In this document: positions 36,674 to 49,599 of the stretch, piece by piece
Layout of the letters: each line of letters begins with the position of its first letter
Position numbering within the stretch: the first letter of the stretch is position 1
NCBI GenBank assembly: GCA_038093975.1
Contig: JBBPTG010000021.1
Coordinates: 124,001-188,000, forward strand
Source: Chalciporus piperatus
Taxonomy: Eukaryota; Basidiomycota; Agaricomycetes; Boletales; Boletaceae
Direction: 5' to 3'
Length of the DNA stretch: 64,000 bases
Notes under the pieces: generated by a model
Seen by the model: the letters and a program-made list of their open reading frames with translations, nothing else
Told to the model about the DNA's origin: nothing
Databases searched by the model: none
Made by a program: the position numbers and the translations under genes

Positions 36674-39600
36674 ATGTCCACTCGACCACAACTGGTGCCC
36701 AATGAGGAGATCGAACCGGTATTGAAGGCTTATGAGGCCGCTAAGTTCTCAGAAGGCAGGAAAATGGCCGACCGGCTCCTCAGGAAATATCCCCAGCAGG
36801 GAGGTCCGTTCATCTCTTGACGCCACTACTATTGACCCCATTCAACTCGCCATAGAAATCTTGGCCGTGAAGGGCCTCATAATGATCCGCCAAGGCGAGA
36901 GGGATGCAGGTATTGCACTGGTCAGGGACGGCTTGGCTAAGAACATCTTCTCCTACATACCTTGGCACGCTTTGGGACTCATAGCAAAAGCTGAACGCAA
37001 ATACGATGAATCCATCAAAGCCTACCTGCAAGTTGTCAAGCTTGACAAGGTACACAACCATACATGGCCGTTCCCGTGCATGACGTTGACACTCCGTCTT
37101 CCAGGCGAACGACCGCACTTATCGCGAAATCGCTTCTCTGCAAGCGCATACCCGCCAATATGGCGCGCTTCTCGAAACACGCCTCAACATGCTTGGTGCC
37201 GCGCCCAATTTCCGTGCTAACTGGTTCGGTGTCGCGGTTAGTTACAGGTTGACAAACAACCTACAAGAAGCCAAGCGTATCTTGGAGAGCATCGACGGGT
37301 TCTGGAAGGTATGATTTACTCGTCAGGCTGCCATCTTACGCCACTTATATATCTTCCTTTAGAACGTTCCTATCGGCGATGCAAACTACGGAGGATTCAT
37401 CATATTCTACGTTCGTGTTCTAGAAGACCTGGGAGAGCTGCAGGAAGCTTTGTTTCTCCTTGATGAGAAAACCAAGGGTGGATTTCTGGCTGATCGCCAG
37501 GAACTAGTGGAATGTAGAAGTAAGTCGCGAACGCTATTTTCATAGTTGGTCAATTGATCCCGCGTCCAAGCTCGTCTTATCGCAAAACTAAAGTCGACAC
37601 CTGAGGCGGACAGTGCACAAATAGCGAATTGGACACTGGCGGCCGAACGGTCATGGAGGGAGCTGATCGACGTGAATTTTGACAACCACGATTATTACAA
37701 GGGATTCCTCGCCAATGCTGGCATCGATCTTGGTAATGCTCCCATATTCATCTCCTACTTCACCACCTCATATCTATCAAGCTAACCTGACCGACGAGTC
37801 GCGGACAAACGCACTTAAATTCCTCGAAGAATTTTCTTCCAACCACCCAAAGGCTATCGCATCCCGACGACTGGCTCTTACTATCGCTCAAGGTAAGTCA
37901 GGCTGACGTCGTTAACCACAAGTGTCCAACTGTCCACAGGCGAGAAATTCGAGGAATTGGCGAAGCCCTACCTCGAGCGTGCCCTCCAAAAAGGGATACC
38001 CTCCCTCTTTAGCGACGTCAAGAACCTCTACACCGACACCGACAAGCTCCAGACCATTCAAGACATTGTCGAAGATATCCGCGAGAGAGTCTCACCAAAG
38101 CAACCACCGGAATCTCAAGTACCTACGGACTATCTATGGATCCTTTACTTCCTTGCACAACACTATTCATTCCTCGGACAACAACGGAAGGCACTGGAAA
38201 TGCTCAGTATTGCTATGGAACACACACCGACATTGCCAGAACTGTACATGATGAAAGCGCGGGTGCTCAAGCGTGTAGGTGATCCTTACGGAGCCGTGCG
38301 TGCCATGGACGACTCGCGCAAACTGGACGGACAAGATAGGTTTTTGAACACCAAGGCTGGTAAATACCTTCTGCGGGCCGGGATGATCGACGAAGCAGAC
38401 AAGGTCCTTGGCTTGTTCACCAAGGTTCGAACTTCCCCATATCCCATTCACCATCCATCATGTTGCTGAATCCTTCTTCAGAAGGGCATTCCGCCGGGTT
38501 TAGACCTGTTAGAAATGCAAGCACTGCATTATCTCAGGGAACTCGGGGACACCCAACGCCGACTGGGAAGGTATAATCTCGCGCTCAAGACTTACTATAA
38601 TATCCAGAAAGTACGTTTTTGGTTATCACACCCCTTGACTGTTGTTCGAGCGTGGCTTCCCTTAGGTGTTCTTGAGCTTCCGTGAAGAACAAATTGAATT
38701 CCACCCGTATGTGCTTCGTAAGACCACGCTGTCAGCCTACCTCAAGTTCGTCGACCTCTTCAGGCCTACCGCGGGATGCTGACGTTCATTCGACAGGATG
38801 CTGAAATGGGAAGATAACCTCCACTCCCACCCTGCATATATCCATGCCATTGTTTGGACTGCTCGAGTAATGATCTGCGTCCACTCGATGATTCTGCGCT
38901 GATGAGTTCATTGCCAGATATGGATCAAACTCTACGACGATCCTTCGCTGGTCAAATCCCTACTACCACCGCGTAAGAACACCCTCGTCTTTGATCGCAT
39001 CATTTGACCCGACCCATCCTGATCTCAGAAATCGAGGACCTGCCGAAGAAACACAAGGACAAGGCAAAGAAGCAGGCACTCAAAGCCTTGCTCGCAACCC
39101 CATCGAAGGGTGAATTATGGCTTCCTTCCTTCTGTTTCCGTAAAGACCAGCTCTCCTTACGATTCTTAGCACCCGCCAAAAAAATCGCGGACTACGGACT
39201 TGAGCCCCCCGCGTCAAAGGATGAAGATCCGGAAGGGTTGGTGCTTGTGACCGCTGACGATCAGTTGGTGAGAGCGAGCACGGTTTTGAGTACGCTCGAG
39301 GTGTTTGGGAAGGATAATATGGATGTGAATGCGACGTTATTCGACGTTGCGATTCGACAGAGTGAGTGTGTTTGTGTTGGGTGTCGGTGACGATGTTGGA
39401 GTTCTGAATTTGTTGCAGAAAAGTACTTGAAAGCGGCTCGAGCTCTTCGACGTGCATATGCGCACGACCCACAACATCCCGAGGTACATGCGCGGACCGT
39501 CCAGCTCGCTCAAGCAGGTAGGTGTAATCGATGAATGGCATATTCATCGTGTCGTCTGACGCTAATTTCCTCCTTTGCGCAGTTGCTTCGATCGACGACA

Positions 39601-40237
39601 GCGCAGAGGAGGAGATGGCCGAGTCTGTCGTCTCGAAGGAGTCTGTCGAGTCTGTCCTCTCGAAGGAGTCTGTCGAGTCTGTCCTCTCGAAGGAGTCTGT
39701 CGAGTCTGTCGTCACGAATGAGACGGTCAAGTCTGTCGTCACGAAGGAGCCGGTCAAGTCTGCCATCACGAAGGAGATGGTCAAGTCTGTCGTCATGGAG
39801 GCTTTGTCCATGATGAAATCCACCGAGGTGTCCTTGGAGCGGTTCATCTCAGAGTACTTGCAACTCAATTCCGCGTCCCCCCTCGCGGTCCTTGCATCCG
39901 CCAAAGCTTCTCAATTCATGGCCGCACCGACAGAAGAGGTTGAGAATCTCTTGTTCACGACGCTCGCGGAGGGCGTTCAGCTTCGCATTGCGGTATGTTG
40001 TTTCATTATTGCACCGCCCGCCGCAGAACGACTGACCTACGGGACACTACGCAGGACGCTCTCGAGATTCTCGAGTACCTCGGACAGAGTCGGTCGCGGC
40101 GCGCAGACGAGTTCCGGATAGCGTGCGATGAAAAGTTTGTGCTCAGCAAGGTGTTCAAGAGCGCGAAAGAGCAGGCTGCGTTGAGACTGCAGTGTGTGGC
40201 CGAGGAGGATGATACTGAGAACGAGACCGTGTTTTGA
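36674..40237 (+). CDS. NAA15: NatA auxiliary subunit NAA15 (Nat1)
   Basis: This is the TPR scaffold of the NatA N-terminal acetyltransferase. It anchors the catalytic Naa10 to ribosomes for co-translational acetylation. The start is ATG 36674 (MSTRPQLVPNEEIEPVLKAY). TPR segments follow in order: ILAVKGLIMIRQGERDAG, YIPWHALGLIAKAERKYDES, NFRANWFGVAVSYRLTNN, YFLAQHYSFLGQQRKALEM and HTPTLPELYMMKARVLKRVG. The NAA15-specific block IEFHPYVLRKTTLSAYLKF and the Lys-rich EDLPKKHKDKAKKQALKAL are also present. There are about a dozen introns; the first joins QQG to EILAVKG. A tandem nine-residue repeat (39633-39794) interrupts the C-terminal TPR region, where the orthologues I recall have none. The gene is followed in the same direction by RPS26, with about 256 bp between. 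Confidence 0.92.
39633..39794 (+). repeat. In-frame 27-bp minisatellite in NAA15
   Basis: There are six consecutive 27-bp units coding SKESVESVL-type nonapeptides. The first three are nearly identical; the last three (TNETVKSVV, TKEPVKSAI, TKEMVKSVV) have diverged. A partial unit precedes them. Confidence 0.92.
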
Positions 40238-40493
40238 AGGCGCATTGGAGCATGTAATGTGCTGTTGAACTATCATGGGCTAGGAATAAATATTCAACTA
40301 TACCTTGTTCCCTTACTACGCTAGTCAGTAGTCCAAGTGATGGGTTGCCACTTGCCAGTACGAACTAAGGGCAGGTCGACCTTATGGATGGACCGTGCGA
40401 AATTACATGGAGAATGCCGAAGGCTGATTTGGAGGTATGGAACATTGACAAAGGGACGACCGACACCCTCAAGACACACCGGGACTCTCCACC

Positions 40494-41299
40494 ATGGTAA
40501 GTCCACGTCTACCATTCTCTCAAGCAGCTCCCCGTTATGCTGGGGCCCATCGAACCCGGTGAAAACGACGATCGGAACGCGATGGATGGCTGGATGGGTC
40601 CCCGCAGATACCGATACACTCCTTTGGACCCGCTTCACTGTTCTCCCATATGATAACGACTGAGAACTTGTCGCTCACCTCAACTTCGTTTCCTCTAGAC
40701 CAAGAAAAGAAGAAATGGCGGTCGTAACAAGAAAGGCCGTGGCCACGTCGGTTTCGTCCGTTGTTCCAACTGTTCGCGCTGTGTCGCCAAAGACAAGGCT
40801 ATCAAGCGCTTCACGGTGAGGAACATGGTCGAGAGCGCAGCCGTTCGTGATATTAGCGAAGCGAGCGTTTACCCTGGTGCGTTTCGTCTTGTTGGAGGGA
40901 GGTGTGTTTGGCTGGTTGTGCTCATGGTGTCTCTCCTCCCCCCTTTACTCCCTTGGCGTTTGCATCGTGTTTTTCGGAATTTTGATGGAATGTATTTGGA
41001 CGGTGAACGGTGGATGTGTGATATATAGAATACACCATCCCGAAACTTTACATCAAAATCGCATACTGCGTCTCGTGCGCAATCCACTCTCATGGTGAGC
41101 CCCCAGTCCCTATCATCTGTCGCCGACGACACCCCCACTAACCCCTCTCCTACTTCCAGTTGTCCGTGTACGATCACGCGAGGGCCGTCGTAACCGTGCC
41201 CCTCCTCCACGTATCCGCTGGAAAGATGGCAAGAAGGTGAACCCAGCAGTGGCTGCTGCAGAGGACGCCAAGGCTGCCGCTACCGCAGGCAAGGCATGA
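40494..41299 (+). CDS. RPS26: 40S ribosomal protein S26 (eS26)
   Basis: eS26 sits at the mRNA exit channel of the small ribosomal subunit. Four exons are resolved with frame kept: 40494-40496 (the ATG alone, in a CCACCATGG context), 40699-40876, 41030-41094 and 41160-41299. The protein has the family's Lys/Arg-rich N-terminus ([19 protein letters not shown]), the zinc-binding Cys pairs CSNC and CVSC, the block [40 protein letters not shown], and an RNA-binding tail ([15 protein letters not shown]). It ends with an Ala-rich stretch. The length of about 129 residues is usual for fungi. The first intron is 202 nt, long for this window; introns in ribosomal-protein genes often influence expression (inference). 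Confidence 0.96.
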
Positions 41300-43371
41300 A
41301 TGCGTTAAAGAGCATAAAGAGCATTACGAACAATGAATTTGTTCGCATCCGAGATCTCGATAATGTAACTTGTTCCGTCTTTCATGCAAGCCCACATGTA
41401 ACATGCACCACGCCATTTCACCTCTGTTGCGCCGGGACAACGTGCGTGATCGGCCCCGAAACTTGGAGGGAGCGAGGCTTTGACGTCCTTGCCGTTCAAG
41501 CACGGATATAAGACGGCAACCTGAGTGGAATGTACGGAGCTTACCAAGTACTTACACACCTGTTATAGCCTCGGCGTCGGGCAGTTTTTGCGATACGATA
41601 GGAGCCGATGCAACCGGATGGTGACGAGTGATATGATTGGCCCTTCCGAGGTCCAGTGAATAACCAACAGAAGCTGAGATAAACACAGAATCGAGAAGAA
41701 CCCTCCGTACAGTACCTCTTACTTATCTTACTTACATACCCCTCGGACATTCGCTGTGGACGTCCGACTCATCAAGGTCCTTCCGGCGAATCCAACAAAG
41801 GACCAGTGTGCCGCACAAGTCTCAGACATCTGATTTGTTGCATAATGGAGAGTTTTGGTCAGTTCCCGGGGGGCAAGCGCAGGTTGATAGGCTTGGGCCG
41901 TATGTGGCGCCTACTTAGGTGCTGGTCCAAACCTGATTGGGTCAGATACAATCACAGGCCAGGCCAGGGTATGGCAGTGTCTCGATCGGCGAATTAGCAC
42001 GATTCGGAAGACCTGCTGGAGAACTTGAAGGGGAAAGTCGGCATGACGAAAGAATGAACCATACTTACCATCACGATCTAGACTAGTACTGATCTGAACA
42101 GTTAGCATGCAGTAATCTCCGCGAGTGCACCAAGAGAGAATGACCTGGGGCGCACGAGGCGTGATCTAGGAAGAAGCTGCGCAATGATTAATTAAAACGT
42201 TGTTGTGAGTCTTGTGACCCAAGGCAGAAGACATTGTGTCATTGATTACGAAGGTCTCGAGGGGACTTCGATTCAGAGGAGAAAGATTCAGAGGAATGAG
42301 GGGCAGTGAGGGGAGAAGAAATGGCGGCGAAGGTCGAGCTCAATATGTTGCCCAAATGGGAAAAGAGGCTACCTGTTCCATACGAGTCCTTTGAGATGCC
42401 GTCGGGATAGCGAACTGAGATGAAATCCGAGATGAGATCTTGAAAACCAAGTCAGGATTACCAGTAGTGGCATGGTGATGGCACGTCCGCTGGTAGAAGT
42501 ACCGGGCGCGAGAGGAATTAAATCTAGTCTGACAGATGCTGATTGCGCCGAGGGTCATGAGATCGGGATGGCACCGAGCGGCTTGATAGATGGTCGTTCT
42601 CCATGGAACACACCGTCAAAGAGACGGAGACCGTTTGATGTGGATTAGTTGGGTGTGGCTTTGGAGTTGGTCGGAGAGGTGATATGAGAACAGAGAGAGG
42701 TGTGATTATGGTCGATAGGGACAGGTGAGGGGTGCGCCGAGTCGGACGGAGAATGTCCGGAGGGTGTGAACCCGGGGGGATGTAGGGGGAGATTCGCGTG
42801 TCTGGCCGCGGCGGAGGCCGGGAAGAGGAAATGAGACACGAAAGAGACATGTATGAGTACAGCGAGGTCAGCTTCGACTGATCATGATGGTGACAATATG
42901 ACGATCAGCGCTTGTCGCCGCAAGGACAAAATTAGGGCATGCTGTAGAACTAGTCATTAATGCGACATGGCGTATAACTGAATGGTATCAAGAGGGGAGC
43001 GGTGGGGAGCAGTCCGCCGTCCACGGATGGAGTGGCAGCTACAGGATGAGTCTATCCGACTGTATCGCGACGAGCAAGGAAGAGGAGGGGGCGCATACTG
43101 TACACACAGGCAAGGGAGTTGGCGCAGCGAGCTGAAAGGGGAGGGCGTGAGAAGGGACCGTATGGGGAAACAGAGTCCTGACGGATCGGATCGAAAAGAA
43201 TTATTCGCCGACAAGGACGAAACATGCATGGGAGATTCAGCGAGAACTCTCCTCAAGGCACCCGACAAACATGGAGATTAGAAACTCATCATCCATCTCA
43301 TCCTACCACAAGATACGCCTACAAAAACACCCTCCCCCCACCTCGGATCCTAGTCCCCCCGCAGCGTCAAA
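41300..43371. other. Gene-poor spacer
   Basis: This is about 2.1 kb with no supportable gene. Pro/Ser-rich minus-strand frames at 42524-42850 look like low-complexity shadow. Any small multi-exon gene here would have escaped recognition. Confidence 0.4.
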
Positions 43372-44676
43372 ATGTCGTCCCCATCCACTTCATGGCACAC
43401 TCTCCCCACCGAGCTCCACCTCGAAATTATCCATCTCTCATCACCCCGCTCAATTCGAGCACTGTCAACGACCTCATGGGCTGCCCGCTCTCTGTGCCTA
43501 CCGCAGATCTTCGCCAACGTAATCATCCCTTCAAGCGCGTCACTTGACACATTCGTGCGCCATGTCCCGAGCAGCTTTGGCTCGTACATCAGATCCCTCT
43601 CCATTTGCACCAAGGGCACAGAGCCTGCAACAGGGGCTCAACTGGGCTGCACGGACGCAATCGTCACCATTCTCCAGTCGTGCGCACGTTTACTTACACT
43701 ATCCCTTTCTCTCGCATCCTCGCTCGACGCTGAAAGGGTTATCCCCGCATTTTCCCATCTGATCGGTGTACACACTTTCGAGATTGGCTGCTGGGGCCGA
43801 GAAGACGAGTCTCCTGTGTAAGTGGCCTGGTGTAGCTTATTTGCGCCACCCGTCACTTATCGGTTCCTTAATAGCTCTGAGCGTCTTGCAGTTTCGCTTG
43901 CTGCCTCTCTTCCATCCCTGTCTCATCTCACACTGTCTCGCATCACACGCTCAGCCATACACGTCGATTGTTGTGATGTCCCTTACGATGTCCCCCTGGT
44001 CACCAACGATTTTGATGTTCCTCCCCACCCACGTCTCGGGACCAATCTTGCCCTCCCAAGTCTCCTCTGTCTACCGTCCTTACGTACTCTCGAGATACGT
44101 GATACGTGGCTAGGTTGCGATACAAAAATCGACCTCGAAGCGATTACGATTCGACCCCCGTCCGTAGAGAGACTCGTTCTCACGGGAAGCATGTATGACG
44201 CTGATACCCAAAGCGAGCGCCAGGCGTGCACGGCGTGGCTTCATGCCTGTACCTCCTCACTTCGTTCGCTGGAGCTTGGATCTGCTCTTACCATGCCTCC
44301 GGAGCCAACATCACACGGTCACGAGTCAAGCGGACCACAAATCGTGTCCGGACTACCTCGTGTATCAAACGTACACATTAATGCCTCGCGCATCACTGCC
44401 GACGACTTGCCATCCACTCTGAACGTTCTGCGTTCTTGTGGCGTCGAATCCATCACCGTTAAATACGAGCAGGAGGACGATGGCAAGTGTGAATGTATTC
44501 CCGAGAAGCGCCATTCAGAAGACGACTTCGCTCGCGAATGCGCCCTTGCTGATCTCGAAGAGTGGAAAACTGCCGTCGAAGGATTTTTGCACACCCGTTC
44601 TAAAACGGAATGGAGAGCGCTCCGGCGGGTGGAGATATCCTTCTTGGATGACATACACGCGTCATGGGATCTGTGA
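43372..44676 (+). CDS. F-box-like protein with leucine-rich region
   Basis: This is a probable substrate adaptor of SCF ubiquitin ligases. The N-terminus has the F-box pattern: WHTLPTELHLEIIHLSSP, a Leu/Trp segment, then LCLPQIFANVII. A leucine-rich region without strict repeat spacing follows, with ASLPSLSHLTLSRI, LLCLPSLRTLEIRDTWLG, SVERLVLTGS and SLRSLELGSALTM. The two exons are 43372-43817 and 43875-44676, joined across a 57-nt intron in frame (PV|SERL). It ends with FLDDIHASWDL. Agaricomycete genomes carry many such lineage-specific F-box genes, and the target is unknown. No disruption was found. Confidence 0.82.
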
Positions 44677-46311
44677 TTTATACTGTAATTATTCTTCCTC
44701 TCTTTTCGCGGCTTAGGCCGGTCGAGGTATCTTGTATATACCCACTTCAAGGCAGGTTCCGTTTCTGTCCAAGTCGTGTACGACAAATTCTATCAATACT
44801 TAGCATTCGTATGCACTCCATAGACTGATTGGGCCAATACGCACCTGACTCCTGTTCGTGGTGTTGGTCAGTAGACCTGAACCATTGGGCGGAGGTATGA
44901 TCGGGTGAGTCGATCTCGGCGTTACAAAAGATGATCAACCAGTACCGTAGTGTTCTATTTGGATGCGGGAACTACTGATACCGGATCAGCGCTTTCACTG
45001 CCAGCTCAGGTGGAACTTGAATAGTGCCGTCGTAACAGGGGGTTGGTTCCGTTCATGTGCTCCGTAGGGAGGTAAGTCGTAGCGCCTATTAGTGACGAGT
45101 GCAGATGCCGTCGGGCCCGGGCGGCGGCCTTGGGGACAGCCGAGCGCTTATTAGCACGTGGACGAAGTTGTGTCTCGTGTTTCAAGTTGTCTGATTCAAG
45201 AGGTGGGCACATGCATGCCGCCGTGCTACTTTGCGTCTTCGCTCATATGCTAATGCCATTCGAGAACCCTCACCTTGCAGCATTCTAATCGGCTTCTGTG
45301 TCGGATGCGAATACTTCAATCCTATGATAGTCATTAATTGAAAGCAAATTGGGGGACTGCCTTAGGCAACGTCGCAGTGCGTTGGTAGACTGTAAGTAGT
45401 CCGATTAGTCGACTCCCGAAGGCAATCCGGTTTACCCATTATTTTTCGTACGTTAAGAGGGGGCCTCGCACAGCCTGAGCGCAGGTATTCTCTGGTATTC
45501 TGTCTCGTAGCGCTCCCCGATTGTCGGGCCTGGGCAGTGTGTAACAGGCTCTGGCCCCGGTGTCATGGAGATATGGATATTCAATCCTACTCGCAAATTC
45601 AGGCCCATTTTTGAGGGACGCACCGGTAAATTTGCCCTGTCCTTGAATAAACGTGAAAGTTGACAGCGGAAGAATAAGCGCGAGCGCGAGTGGGTGCTTG
45701 TAGCTACGGAGCCGATAGCCACATGGAGCACCTCAGGCTACGATCCTTTCCGACAACTATGGTGCAACGATCGCAAGGATGTGAGGTCAAAGTAAGATAC
45801 AGTGTCATGCGTCGTCGGGGCGTTTTCTTCACGTCTGAAGATCAACTTGAAATACAAAGTTTGTTACAAAGTCGCCAAGTACTAACGCCCGACTATAATT
45901 AGGAAATTAATTAGTGTTCTACTGTCATGTGACTGTTACGCGACGCGCTCTTTAAGAAAGTTCCCACGAATAACTGAGTTCTCTACTTGAAAGCTTGTTG
46001 CATTTCTCGCATTTCGGTAGGCCTCTCAAGCCATCCGTCTTGTCGACCATCACCACTACCGACCTCGTTTGCGTCAAGAAAACTAAGCCCAGAGGGTATT
46101 GAAGACCTGTACCAATCTTGATCCGACTTTATAGACAGGTTCTTTCCTTCTTCTGAGCCACCTCAAGAGACATTGTCTTTCTTTCTATCGCCATTTGTCC
46201 GTTACTGTTCAGTATCCACTCAGTTCAAGGTGATTGACCCCCGTCTTCGTGGCGTTCCTTTGCAGTTTCTGGGTCTTTTTGCTCACATCCTTGCGGGCCA
46301 TACAGGTCGTC
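44677..46311. other. Gene-poor spacer
   Basis: This is about 1.6 kb without a supported gene. The last 300 bp are pyrimidine-rich and probably form the leader of the downstream RING/RNA-binding gene, possibly with an intron ending in the CAG just before the ATG at 46312. Confidence 0.45.
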
Positions 46312-49112
46312 ATGCATAAGCACTCTCTTTCCGTCCCTGTAGTTCCCGCATCTGCTCCAACTTCCCCTGCTGCCCCTCGACTTAGCAGACCGGATCGTTT
46401 TTTTGGACTTCCGGTCACTCCCCAACGCATAATCCGTCCTCAAAAGACCACATATAGGTCACCGGTCACCCCAGCGAGCACGAATTCCACACCTTATACA
46501 CCTCTCAGTCTCCGCTCTTTCTCGACGAGCTCGGGGTCATCACTCAATACGCCAGATTCTGCAACGAGTTTCAAGCGATTTCCTGTTATCCGTTCACCTG
46601 AAAATGAGACTGCCTCCAAGTTAGCCGACAAGAAACTCGCTGATATAGCTGCAAATTGGCGATCTCGCGCGAACGAAAATGGTATCAAGGTGGCTACCGC
46701 CGAGGAATCGAGCTTTGGTGACGACGAAGGTGCGTATATGCACTGGTTGTGGGTGTACGATCGACTCATCTGTCCATTTCCTTCTTAAATGGCGGCACTT
46801 GCTATTTTGCGATCCTGAATTACTGTGATGGGAACATTTCTACGCTCCTGAACGCATATATGCATCCATAGCGAGCGACCTTTCTCCTTCTGATCCGGGT
46901 TGCACGCCATTCATAAACGAGGAATGTAAGCCACTGCCCCGAAAGTTACCAATTGGGACTGTCATTCATCCCCTGTCTACAGCAGTGCTCTCCCCGCCTT
47001 TCCTGCCGAACCACCGTCGTTCTCGTACACAATCGAGCATTCATCCCGTATGTCCGTCGGCTTCCTCGAATGTGAATGTGCACAGGACTCCGGCAAGGCG
47101 GGCCCTGGGGATACTGAACACACCGCCACCGAAACCTACGACTGCTAGCCAATTGAAATTCAAGGGGAGCATGACGGATCCTGCACACACGCGCCGCCGT
47201 CCCTCTTTCGGACAGGTCTGTGATTTTTTCCGCCACATATGACATTAATCCAGAATAATCTCTGACTCATGGATTGCGTTCCATTTCCAGATAACGACCG
47301 AGCTGTTCGACATCGACGAGAATGCATTTGAACCGTACCCTCAGTCGTTTTCCTCTGCCACTCAACCGCTAGTTCTTCAAGACCCTTTTAACGGCTCTGG
47401 ACTGTCGACGATCTCAGAGTCCATCCCACAACATTTTGACAGCTCGTACTCCGACATGTTCAGCGACTCGTCCGCCACGTCGCCACAGTCGTCGTGCTCT
47501 ATCTGTGGGCGCCACTTTGTTGACAAGATCGCAGTCCTTGTTCCTTGTCGTCACGAGCTCTGCTCTGCTTGTCTGACTAGTGCTCTCAACATTGTCGGCG
47601 AGAAGGACCTGCAATGTTCTGTCTGCAGGACGCCCGTTAGCAGCTTTGAGTTGAGACCTGTTTCCTGCGAGGACGATGCTTCCACGTCTACCCTCAGCCA
47701 CAGGGGTCCCGCCGTCGTTCATGACATCGCATCGTCACCGCTACAGCAACGCACCGTTCGAGGCGACTATACACTCTTCCCGAACACCGTCAACCCCCGA
47801 CCTCTTCCCTCTCTCATGAGCACTATGTCTCTGTATGACAATCAAGCGCGTTTCGCCTCGACGTCGTCAAGCGTCCCTCAATCACAACGAGCCGAAAATA
47901 GTGTGCTTCGAATCGACAATGTTCCTTGGGTGGGTCCATTTGTAGCACAGCTTTTCCTCCCGATCTAACGGGTTGACAGGATATTACCCCTCCGGCTATT
48001 TCCGCATGGCTCAAGCATTCGGTTGTCCGTGTCCATGTGCTCTTGGATTATCGTGCAAAGACGCTCAGTCATGCTTACGTCGAGGTCGCCACAGACGGTA
48101 TCGCTCAGGCTGCTCTTCGGTCTCTCCCAAACTCGGTCCTTGGCACGGGACATCGGGCGCGTGGGGTTACTGTCACACGCAGCAGCCAAGAGGAGCTAAT
48201 GCATGCTGTATGTCACCGTATCATAACTAATGCGCGGAGCTGATGTATTCTTCCCAGTTATTCCCATCGTGGAAAGGGAACTTCGAAGGTTCTCGGCCCT
48301 CGCTCGCAGGTTTGTCGAGCGAGCAGTTGGCCGCGGCATTGAAGACCGGTCTCATGTCGAAGCCGGAGCTTGACTGGTTGCTGCAACTTATCCGGAGTCC
48401 TGACGTTAATGTACGCTGCACTTTTCCTGCACCAGCCATCGACTAACGTGATTATTCCTCTGCAGCAGCAACAGTTTCTGAAAGCGCCATCCCTTCCATT
48501 CCACATGCTCAGGAACATCCTTGCAAAGTTCCCATCTGATCCTGACAGCACTGTCTTTTGGACAAGTGACATCCGTGATACGTTATTCAGTCAGTCTATT
48601 CATTCACTGATATCCGGGTTTGTACTGACAGATTGAACTTGGCAGTTGTGACACATTGTACGTCTTTTTCTCGGGGCATGTAGCGAGGAAGTAAATATTT
48701 CTTTTTAGCTGCCCTTGATATCCTGTGTGCAGGCTGCCGAGCGGCCATTCCTCAAAACGAGCCCGAGCTTCTTGACCAGTTCTTGGATGTCGCGATCAGC
48801 TGCCGGGGTGAGCATAAACGAGTGTTGAGAACTACATGTTCGATCGTGCTTACTCTACACCTCCTAGTCTTCACACAACAGCAAAACGAGATATTGAGGT
48901 CCATCCAAACGGCTTACTACTCCGCCGTTGCCCATCGATATGCCCCTCCAACCCACGCACAAGCTGTTCCCTATCCGTTCATGCAGGCCATGACGTCGAC
49001 TGCGTTGCCGTACAACGAGATGGTCCAGCAACTTTGTCTCTCTGCCAGAGAGTTTGGCATCCCGGAGGATGTCTTGAATGCATTTGTCCAGCGGGTAAGC
49101 GGTGGTCGCTGA
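46312..49112 (+). CDS. RING-finger plus RNA-binding (RRM-like) protein
   Basis: The N-terminal 200 residues or so are Ser/Pro/Thr-rich and disordered. A C3HC4 RING follows near 47497-47620: CSICGRHFVDKIAVLVPCRH, then ELCSACL, then LQCSVCRTP. This suggests E3 ubiquitin-ligase activity. After a Ser-rich linker, VLRIDNVPWDITPPAISAWL and AYVEVATDGIAQAALRSLP form the strand and helix pattern of an RRM. A helical C-terminal region (LDWLLQLIRSPD, LPFHMLRNILAKFPSD, ALPYNEMVQQLCLSAREFG) ends at TGA 49112. About ten exons are inferred; the ATG at 46312 directly follows a plausible acceptor. RING-plus-RRM proteins occur in fungi as meiotic or mRNA-linked regulators, but no specific orthologue is claimed. 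Confidence 0.78.
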
Positions 49113-49599
49113 TCTTCGCAATCCAGCGCTCCTCGGTCGTTTCTCGAAGTTTCTCCATTGCTGTTGCACCAACTTTACGACTTGTCATGACACCATCCAT
49201 TTTCCGCTTTCCTTTATAACATAGTTGGCATTGACTGCCTTTCGGTTTTTTCTTGGTACCACGGACGTTCTACACGGTTTCATGTTGAATGCTCTACAAT
49301 GGCTTGCCTTTTTTATTGCGCATCATAACTTTTTTTTTATTGCTTCATTCGCTTTTTCTTCTGCTCGACGTCCACCCTGCTATGGATTTGCATATTGCTC
49401 CCCCTCGTTCGTTGCATAATGTCGCTTTTCACTGCTTGTAATGCCCAAACAACAATATGTTATGCTTGTATCGTAGACAGGCTACTGGAAGGCCAACTTA
49501 GATGAAGCATGGGCTCACTAATCTTCGTAATAGCCATCCAAATAGTCTTGAAGAACAAAACACTCGAGGTATCCATCCATCCATTATATTTACATAGTA
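49113..49599. other. Convergent spacer
   Basis: This T-rich DNA between two convergent genes probably holds their 3' UTRs. No gene was seen. Confidence 0.5.

Noticed and set aside
39080..39904. 274-codon minus-strand ORF opposite NAA15
   Set aside because: It is the antisense of NAA15 exons and its minisatellite; the Thr/Asp/Ser repeat only mirrors the 27-bp units.
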